64,000 bases of DNA, from NCBI GenBank assembly GCA_023425025.1, contig JAFADG010000040.1:15045-79044 (forward strand), written 5' to 3'. The translations under genes were made by a program, and so were the position numbers. Positions 57,919-64,000 of this stretch are shown piece after piece. This DNA is from Bacillota bacterium (GTDB lineage: Bacteria; Bacillota; Clostridia; Christensenellales; Aristaeellaceae). The notes under the pieces were generated by a model that did not search any database, was not told where the DNA came from, and was given only the letters and a program-made list of their open reading frames with translations. Each line of letters starts with the position of its first letter. Positions within the stretch are counted from its first letter, which is position 1.

Positions 57919-58908
57919 ATGGCAAAGCTCATTGGCCAGGCGCTTCATAACATCCCCTGGCAGGAAAGGCCCGCGGGGGAAACCGGCCCCGTATGGCGCT
58001 ATCAGAAAAACCCCATCATCGGCCGGAATGGCAACAAGCGCTCCAACAGCGTTTTCAACAGCGCCGTTGTGCCCTTTGAGGATGGCTTTGCCGGCGTCTT
58101 CCGCTGCGACAGCCGCTCCATCAGCATGGACCTGTTCGCCGGCCATAGCCGCGACGGTCTGCATTGGCAGATCGAGGATGATCCCATTGTGCTTCAAGGC
58201 GCGGAAGAAGAGATTCTCCGCAAGGAATACCGCTATGACGCCCGGGTATGCAAAATAGAGGATACCTATTACATCACCTGGTGCAACGGCTATCACGGCC
58301 CCACCATCGGCGTGGCTTCCACCAAGGATTTCAAAACCTTTACCCAGCTGGAAAACGCCTTTTTGCCCTGCAACCGCAACGGCGTGCTCTTCCCGCGGAA
58401 AATAAACGGCATGTACCTGATGATGAGCCGGCCCAGCGACAACGGCCATACACCCTTTGGGGATATTTATGTCAGCCAGAGCGCCGACATGGAATTCTGG
58501 GGCCGCCACCGCTTTATGATGGGCACCATCAAAGGGAACGAATCCGCCTGGCAATCCACCAAGATCGGCCCCGGCCCCACCCCCATCGAGACGGACGAAG
58601 GATGGCTGCTGATCTATCACGGTGTAATCACTACCTGCAACGGGTTTGTGTACCGCATGGGCAGCGCCATTTTGGATATTGACAAACCGTGGATTGTAAA
58701 ATATCGTTCTATGGACTACATTCTCGCGCCCATGGAGCTGTACGAGTGCGTGGGCGACGTGCCCAACGTGGTGTTCCCCTGCGCGGCGCTGACCGACGCG
58801 GCCACCGGGCGGATCGCCATTTATTACGGCTGCGCCGACACGGTAACCGGGCTTGCGTTCACCACCGTGGACGAACTGGTCCGCTACACCAAAGAGCATT
58901 CCTGCTAG
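57919..58908 (+). CDS. GH130 beta-1,4-mannosyl phosphorylase (probably Man-beta-1,4-GlcNAc type)
   Basis: The 329-residue protein is a five-bladed GH130 propeller. WRYQKNPIIGRNGNKRSNSVFNSAV (26-50) and YRYDARVCKIEDTYYITW (105-122), with Asp107 as the proton donor, are conserved. The C-terminal YILAPMELYE is also typical. The family splits beta-mannosidic bonds with phosphate, giving mannose 1-phosphate. The GH38 and GH20 neighbours favour the N-glycan-core subfamily (Man-beta-1,4-GlcNAc) over plant mannan; that is inference. The ATG at 57919 follows GGAGG by 7 bases; an in-frame start at 57817 is not needed. Confidence 0.9.
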   Translation: MAKLIGQALHNIPWQERPAGETGPVWRYQKNPIIGRNGNKRSNSVFNSAVVPFEDGFAGVFRCDSRSISMDLFAGHSRDGLHWQIEDDPIVLQGAEEEILRKEYRYDARVCKIEDTYYITWCNGYHGPTIGVASTKDFKTFTQLENAFLPCNRNGVLFPRKINGMYLMMSRPSDNGHTPFGDIYVSQSADMEFWGRHRFMMGTIKGNESAWQSTKIGPGPTPIETDEGWLLIYHGVITTCNGFVYRMGSAILDIDKPWIVKYRSMDYILAPMELYECVGDVPNVVFPCAALTDAATGRIAIYYGCADTVTGLAFTTVDELVRYTKEHSC

Positions 58909-58927
58909 CGAGGAAAGGTGAAAAGCG

Positions 58928-61900
58928 ATGCAATTCCTGGACAAGCGCATTCAGGTAATCTGTGACGGGCTGAAGAAACAATCTATCAGACAGCGGATTC
59001 CGGTGGACAATTGGGAATACAAAAAGGGGAATTTCATCCATCCCGAAGATGCGCGGGCGGATGAAATTCCCCTTGCGCCTTTTGACAGCGCCCGCATGCA
59101 TTGGTACGGGCCGGATGAGCATTATTGGTTTTCCGCCCGGCTGGCTGTGCCCCAAAGCTTTGACGGCCGGCCGCTGTGGCTTATCGTCCGCACCCAGATT
59201 GACGAATGGGACGATGGAAAGAACCCGCAGTTTCTGCTGTTTGTGAACGGGGTGCCCGCGCAGGGCGTGGATATGAACCACCGGGATGTACTGCTTTGTT
59301 CAGCCGCTGTTGCCGGGCAGGAATATCACCTGGAATTGCAGGCCTACACCGGCATTTTGCATACCGAGTTCAGCCTGATCACGGAATTGCAGAATATCGA
59401 TCCTGAAATCCAGGGCCTGTATTACGATCTGCAGGTACCGCTTTCCGCCTTCCCGCGGCTGGATAAGCAAAGCAGGTCGTACATGGACCTTGAGAAAGTA
59501 CTCAACGATGCCGTGAACCTGCTGGATTTGCGCGACCCTTCCTCCGATGCCTTCCTGGCCTCGGTGCGCGATGCCAGGACGTACCTTGCAAAGCATTTGT
59601 ATGAGGAGCTTGCGGGACACGACGAGGTGATCGCCACCTGCATCGGTCATACCCACATCGACGTGGCCTGGTGGTGGACCGTGGCCCAGACCCGGGAAAA
59701 GGTGGGCCGCAGCTTTGCCACGGTGCTCAAGCTGATGGAGGAATACCCAAACTACCGTTTCATGTCCAGCCAGCCCCAGCTCTACGCCTTTTTGAAGGAA
59801 CGCTATCCCGAGCTGTATGAAAAAGTCAGGGAACGGGTGTGGGAAGGCCGCTGGGAGCCCGAGGGCGGCATGTGGGTGGAGGCGGATTGCAACCTGACCA
59901 GCGGCGAAAGCCTGGTCAGGCAGTTTTTGCACGGCAAGCGCTTTTTCAAGGAAGAATTCGGCGTGGACAACCGCATTTTGTGGCTGCCCGATGTATTTGG
60001 CTATTCCGGCGCCCTGCCCCAAATCATCCGGGCCTGCGGCATCGATTATTTTATGACCACCAAGCTTGCCTGGAACCAGTTCAACCAGTTCCCCAACGAT
60101 ACCTTCCGCTGGCGGGGCATCGACGGCACGGAGATTTTGACCCACCTGATCACCACCCTGGGCGTGGGGCAGGAGGTAAAGAATTTCTTTACCACATATA
60201 ACGGCATGCTCCACCCCGACGCGATCATCGGCGGCTGGCAGCGCTATCAAAACAAGGCGCTCAACAACGATATTCTGGTATCCTACGGCCATGGCGACGG
60301 GGGCGGCGGCCCCACCCGGGAAATGCTGGAGACCTCCCTTCGCATGGAAAAAGGCATGACAGGCGTGCCCAAAGTGCGCCAGGCTTTTGCCCGCACGTAT
60401 TTTGACCAGCTTTCCCAGCGGGTTTCCGGCAACCGGCGCCTGCCCGTATGGGAGGGTGAACTGTACTTTGAATATCACCGGGGCACCTACACCTCCATGG
60501 CCCGCAACAAGCGCGCCAACCGCAAGGCGGAAATCGCCATGATGGACCTGGAACTGCTCAGCGTGCTGGCGGATGGCCGCGTGCCCTATCCCGCCGCCCG
60601 GCTGGATGCCCTGTGGAAGACCATCCTCCTCAACCAGTTCCACGATATCCTGCCCGGCTCCTCCATCCGCGAGGTGTATGAAGTGACCCGCGCGGAATAC
60701 GCAGCCATGGCAGACGAAATGCAAGCCTTGACGCAGGAGCGCATGAATGCCCTGTGCCCGTCCGGGGAAAATGTGGCGGTATTCAACACCAAGGGCTTTT
60801 CAGGGTCAGAGGTGGTTTTGCTGCCCGGGCACGATATCCAGGCGCTTGCGGATGCGGATGGCGAAGTATACCCCGTGCAAAAAACAGCCGAGGGCGGCGT
60901 AGCCTATCTGCCCGGCCTGCCCGCCAAGGGGTACTCGGTGTTTACACCGGCTGCGGCCTGCGATGCGCCAACGCCCTTTCATTTGGACGGCCCAAGGCTG
61001 GAAACCCCCTTCTACACCGTGGAATGGGACGAAGCCGGCCTGCTTGCCCGCCTGTATGACAAGGAAAACAGCCGCGAGGTATTGAAGCCCGGCGAAAAAG
61101 GCAACCTCCTTCGCATGTATGAGGATAAGCCCATCTATTACGACAACTGGGATATTGATATCTACTATACCGAAAAATACTGGGATGCCACCGGCCTTAC
61201 GCGGATGGAGTGGACGGAGATGGGCCCCGTGCGCGCCACGCTTACGCTGGAGCGCCCAATCAGCCATTCCCTCATCTGCCAAAACATCCGCTTCTATGCA
61301 AACAGCCGCCGCATCGATTTTGAAACGTATGTGGACTGGCACGAGCATCAGCACCTTTTAAAGGTGCATTTCCCCGTGGATGTGCATACCGACGAGGCCA
61401 CTTTTGATATCCAGTTCGGCAACGTAAAGCGCAAGGTGCATCAAAACACCAGCTGGGATGTGGCGCGCTTTGAAAGCTGCGGCCAGAAGTGGATGGACCT
61501 GTCCGAAGGACACTTTGGCGTGAGCCTGCTCAATGACTGCAAGTACGGCCATTCCGTCAAGGATGGCTGCATCGCGCTGACGCTGATCAAATCCGGCATC
61601 GAGCCCAATCCGGCAACGGATCAGGAGGAGCATTTCTTCACCTACGCCCTGTGGCCCCACGCGGGGGACTGGCGGCAGGGCGGCACCGTTCAGGAGGCGT
61701 ACCGTCTGAACCAGCCCGCTATCGCCGCAAGGGGCGGCCGGGCGGGAGAAAGCTTCGCCCTGGCGGAAACCAGCCACGCCAACGTGATGCTGGAAACCGT
61801 CAAAAGCGCCGAGGATGGCGACGGCTACATCGTCCGCCTGTACGAAACGGACAATGCCCGCACGGACGCGGCGCTGCTCTTTAGCAGGCCGATCCTGAAC

Positions 61901-62026
61901 GTTCAGGAATGCAACTGCATCGAGGAAACACTATGCGATACCGCCTTTGACGGCAACCGCATCCCCTTTGTGATAAAGCCCTATGAAATCAAGACCTTCC
62001 GCATCCGCGTCAAAAAGGAGCAATGA
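58928..62026 (+). CDS. GH38 alpha-mannosidase
   Basis: The 1032-residue protein has the GH38 signature IGHTHIDVAWWW (239-250), with His243 and Asp245 as zinc ligands, and the nucleophile Asp355 in WLPDVFGYS. GHGDGGGGPTREM around residue 458 holds further zinc and substrate residues. An alpha-helical middle follows, and beta domains run from about 620 to the end (RIDFETYVDWHEHQHLLKVHFPVD). It has no signal peptide, which fits cytoplasmic cleavage of imported high-mannose or trimmed N-glycans. It is the fifth gene of the operon. Confidence 0.95.
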   Translation: MQFLDKRIQVICDGLKKQSIRQRIPVDNWEYKKGNFIHPEDARADEIPLAPFDSARMHWYGPDEHYWFSARLAVPQSFDGRPLWLIVRTQIDEWDDGKNPQFLLFVNGVPAQGVDMNHRDVLLCSAAVAGQEYHLELQAYTGILHTEFSLITELQNIDPEIQGLYYDLQVPLSAFPRLDKQSRSYMDLEKVLNDAVNLLDLRDPSSDAFLASVRDARTYLAKHLYEELAGHDEVIATCIGHTHIDVAWWWTVAQTREKVGRSFATVLKLMEEYPNYRFMSSQPQLYAFLKERYPELYEKVRERVWEGRWEPEGGMWVEADCNLTSGESLVRQFLHGKRFFKEEFGVDNRILWLPDVFGYSGALPQIIRACGIDYFMTTKLAWNQFNQFPNDTFRWRGIDGTEILTHLITTLGVGQEVKNFFTTYNGMLHPDAIIGGWQRYQNKALNNDILVSYGHGDGGGGPTREMLETSLRMEKGMTGVPKVRQAFARTYFDQLSQRVSGNRRLPVWEGELYFEYHRGTYTSMARNKRANRKAEIAMMDLELLSVLADGRVPYPAARLDALWKTILLNQFHDILPGSSIREVYEVTRAEYAAMADEMQALTQERMNALCPSGENVAVFNTKGFSGSEVVLLPGHDIQALADADGEVYPVQKTAEGGVAYLPGLPAKGYSVFTPAAACDAPTPFHLDGPRLETPFYTVEWDEAGLLARLYDKENSREVLKPGEKGNLLRMYEDKPIYYDNWDIDIYYTEKYWDATGLTRMEWTEMGPVRATLTLERPISHSLICQNIRFYANSRRIDFETYVDWHEHQHLLKVHFPVDVHTDEATFDIQFGNVKRKVHQNTSWDVARFESCGQKWMDLSEGHFGVSLLNDCKYGHSVKDGCIALTLIKSGIEPNPATDQEEHFFTYALWPHAGDWRQGGTVQEAYRLNQPAIAARGGRAGESFALAETSHANVMLETVKSAEDGDGYIVRLYETDNARTDAALLFSRPILNVQECNCIEETLCDTAFDGNRIPFVIKPYEIKTFRIRVKKEQ

Positions 62027-62027
62027 A

Positions 62028-63851
62028 ATGGATTTTCTTCCCGCACCGCAAAAAGTGACCTATGGGGAGGGGTCTTTCACCCTCCATTACCGTACAGGCA
62101 TCGTGCTCACGGATACAAAGCCTTCCGCGCTGCTGTATGGGCAAATGCTCCGGGATACCATCGCAAAGGAGACCGGCCTTGCGCTTTCCATACTGCGTGG
62201 GGAAAGCCGGCCGGGGGATATCCTGCTGCGTCTTGACACGGCCTTGCCCGCGGACACGTATCATTTGATGGTGTCTGAACAGAGTATCATTCTGTCCGGC
62301 GGCAGCGACGAAGCGCTGCTCAACGGCGTGCAGACGCTCCGCCAATGGGTGCAGCGCCACGGCGCCCGGCTGCCGGCCCTTTTGATCGAAGACCGGCCGG
62401 ACATCCCCAACCGCGGCTATTACCTGGATATTTCCAGGGGCCGGATACCCACCCTTGACACCCTCAAGCAGTACGCGGACCTTTTGTGTCGCTACAAAAT
62501 CAACCAGTGGCAGCTGTACGTGGAGCACACCTACCTCTTTCGTGATTTTGCGGAGGTCTGGTGGGACGATACGCCCCTTGAGGCGGAAGAAATCATGGAG
62601 CTGGACGCCTACTGCGCGGCCCGGTGCATTGAGCTGGTGCCCTCCCTCTCCACCTTCGGGCATATGTACAAGATCCTCAGCACCAAGTCGTTCGGCGGCC
62701 TGCGCGAACTGGAGGATGCGCAAAAGTATCCTTTCACCTTCGCCAACGTCATGGATCACCATACCCTGAACGTATCGAATGAAGAGGCCCTCCCCTTCAT
62801 ACTGAACATGATCGATGAGTACATGCCTTTGTTCTCCTCCCGCAAGTTCAACATCTGCGCCGACGAGACCTTTGACCTGGGCAAGGGGCGCAGCGCGAAA
62901 ATGGCCCAAGAGGTGGGCGAGCGTACGCTGTACATGAACCATGTCAAGGCGCTGTGCGAGCATCTTGTGGCCCGCGGGCGGACACCCATGTTCTGGGGAG
63001 ACATCGTGGTGCGCTACAAGGAAGCCTACAGCATCCTCCCCAAAGAGACGATTTGCCTGAACTGGGGCTATCTTCCCGACCAGCGGGAGTATGAGATTCA
63101 AACCCTGGCCGAGGCGGGGGCCACCCAGTACGCCTGCCCCGGCGTGTGCGCCTGGAACCGCTGGATACCGCTTTTCCGCGCCGCCTTTGACAACAACCGG
63201 GTCATGTGCGCCCATGGCCGCAAGTACGGCGCTATCGGGCACCTGAATACCGATTGGGGCGATTACGGCCACATCAACCACCCGTGGTTCTCCATTCCCG
63301 GAATCCTGTACGGCGCGGCGTTCTCCTGGAACACCGCCGCGGTTGACTTTGAGCAGATCAACCGCGCCATTTCCCTGCTGGAATATGGGGATGCTTCCGG
63401 GCGCTTCATGGGATGCTTTGCCGCCCTGTCGGGCCACGAGGTTTTCGACTGGTCCCACGCGGTCCGCTGGATGGAGACCGGCGACCCGCAAAAGCGCAAA
63501 GACCTCTTTGCCGAGGTAAGGGTGGAGGATGCCGCCTTTGCCAACCGTGCGCTGAAAACGGCACTGGAGGCGCTGCGGACCGCCGCCCGCTCACTGCCGC
63601 CCGAAAAGCGCGCATGCATGCAGGCGCTGGACCTGATCGCGGACGGCATCCGCATTTGGAATGAAATCGCCGTTTATATCGGCCAGGCTTTCTACGGCCA
63701 CGCAGTGCAGGCAAGAGACGGCAAAGCGCTGGCAAACGAGCTGGAAGCATGGTTCCATGCCTATTTGAAGCTGTGGAGAAGCGTTTCCAAGGAGGGCGGC
63801 ATCACCAGGACGATGAAGATCATCCGGGAGTACGCCGGCCTGCTCAGGTAA
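62028..63851 (+). CDS. GH20 beta-N-acetylhexosaminidase
   Basis: The 607-residue protein has a GH20b N-terminal domain (FLPAPQKVTYGEGSF to about 115) and a GH20 barrel. RPDIPNRGYYLDISRGRIPTL (123-143) is the barrel start, and the catalytic Asp279-Glu280 pair lies in NICADETFDLGKG. HLNTDWGDYGH near 405 is also typical. It removes beta-linked GlcNAc or GalNAc by substrate-assisted catalysis. There is no signal peptide. The ATG at 62028 follows AAGGAG and lies 1 base after the GH38 TGA at 62024-62026, so the genes are coupled. It is the last gene of the operon visible here. Confidence 0.94.
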   Translation: MDFLPAPQKVTYGEGSFTLHYRTGIVLTDTKPSALLYGQMLRDTIAKETGLALSILRGESRPGDILLRLDTALPADTYHLMVSEQSIILSGGSDEALLNGVQTLRQWVQRHGARLPALLIEDRPDIPNRGYYLDISRGRIPTLDTLKQYADLLCRYKINQWQLYVEHTYLFRDFAEVWWDDTPLEAEEIMELDAYCAARCIELVPSLSTFGHMYKILSTKSFGGLRELEDAQKYPFTFANVMDHHTLNVSNEEALPFILNMIDEYMPLFSSRKFNICADETFDLGKGRSAKMAQEVGERTLYMNHVKALCEHLVARGRTPMFWGDIVVRYKEAYSILPKETICLNWGYLPDQREYEIQTLAEAGATQYACPGVCAWNRWIPLFRAAFDNNRVMCAHGRKYGAIGHLNTDWGDYGHINHPWFSIPGILYGAAFSWNTAAVDFEQINRAISLLEYGDASGRFMGCFAALSGHEVFDWSHAVRWMETGDPQKRKDLFAEVRVEDAAFANRALKTALEALRTAARSLPPEKRACMQALDLIADGIRIWNEIAVYIGQAFYGHAVQARDGKALANELEAWFHAYLKLWRSVSKEGGITRTMKIIREYAGLLR

Positions 63852-63882
63852 AAACTTCTGTATCAATCTACATAAAATCAAA

Positions 63883-64000
63883 ACCACCGGCTTAGCCGGT
63901 GGTATGCACCGCGCCTTCAAGGCGAATTTACTAGCCGCGTCTCAAGACGCATTGAACCATCTATCAACTGCATTTCATGCCCCACCGCTCGTAAACGAGC
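63883..64000. mobile_element. Hairpin array resembling the edge of an IS200/IS605-type element (truncated by window end)
   Basis: Four compact hairpins follow each other: ACCACCGGC-TTA-GCCGGTGGT (63883-63903), CGCCTT-C-AAGGCG (63912-63924), GCGTCT-CA-AGACGC (63937-63950), and GCTCG-TAAA-CGAGC (63987-64000), preceded by CCCACC that would pair with GGTGGG beyond the window. Such subterminal hairpins occur at ends of IS200/IS605 elements and their guide RNA regions. No transposase is within the window, so the call is tentative. Confidence 0.45.

Noticed and set aside
59300..60724. 474-codon open frame opposite GH38
   Set aside because: Antisense to catalytic motifs of GH38 and without any recognisable domain.
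62010..63491. 493-codon open frame opposite GH20
   Set aside because: Antisense shadow; GH20 has its catalytic pair and a coupled start.
63883..64000. tRNA gene at the window end
   Set aside because: Four short hairpins are in series, but there is no acceptor stem pairing, no TTCGAAT-type T-loop and no anticodon loop of proper size.

Overview
The window reads as a chromosomal segment of a GC-rich, gut-type Bacillota (Clostridia). The evidence is strong AGGAGG-type ribosome sites, TTGACA/TATAAT promoters with 17-bp spacers, Rho-independent terminators, and typical clostridial families (VanZ, CPBP, XRE, DeoR, LacI, MsmX-type ATPase, Lsr). The exact lineage cannot be fixed from sequence alone. 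No rRNA, tRNA or CRISPR array was seen. One oddity bears on the envelope: none of the three ABC solute-binding proteins has a lipobox cysteine.

Layout. 1-8225: end of a GNAT gene, gap, metY, a small XRE regulator operon ending in a broken flavodoxin gene, an HMA-TauE/SafE-cupredoxin fusion, uxuA and a secreted unknown. 8222-14068 (minus): ABC-F ATPase, an Erm rRNA methylase behind a leader-peptide attenuator, a CxxCxxCxxC protein of unknown function, two GNATs, an esterase and a small DUF protein. 14224-21001 (minus): a sugar-type ABC importer with a cytoplasmic type I phosphodiesterase, and a DeoR regulator whose own promoter and the importer promoter share a motif. 21099-34814 (minus): a long run of small accessory genes (GNATs, GrpB, epimerase, CPBP, TauE, APH-like kinase, left-handed helix protein, MazG, peptidase E, VanZ, methyltransferase, LUD) and an ABC exporter. 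35033-44264: a complete Lsr (autoinducer-2) locus, lsrA-C-D-B-F on minus and lsrR-K-cupin on plus, around a shared regulatory region. 44265-44710: two adjacent large palindromic elements. 44711-63851: a divergent glycan locus around a LacI regulator. The end of the window holds hairpins that look like the edge of an IS200/IS605-type element.

How the genes fit. The glycan locus forms one pathway. A LplB/LplC-type importer and its binding protein bring in an oligosaccharide. Leaderless GH2 beta-galactosidase, GH29 fucosidase, GH20 hexosaminidase and GH38 alpha-mannosidase trim it in the cytoplasm. A GH130 phosphorylase is predicted to split Man-beta-1,4-GlcNAc into mannose 1-phosphate, which the phosphohexomutase of the opposite operon could take into central metabolism. 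This matches host N-glycan degradation. The importer has no ATPase of its own; the MsmX/UgpC-like ATPase at 16040-17092 could serve it. The Lsr locus would import and phosphorylate AI-2 and process it with LsrF; a cupin sits where LsrG would be expected to act.
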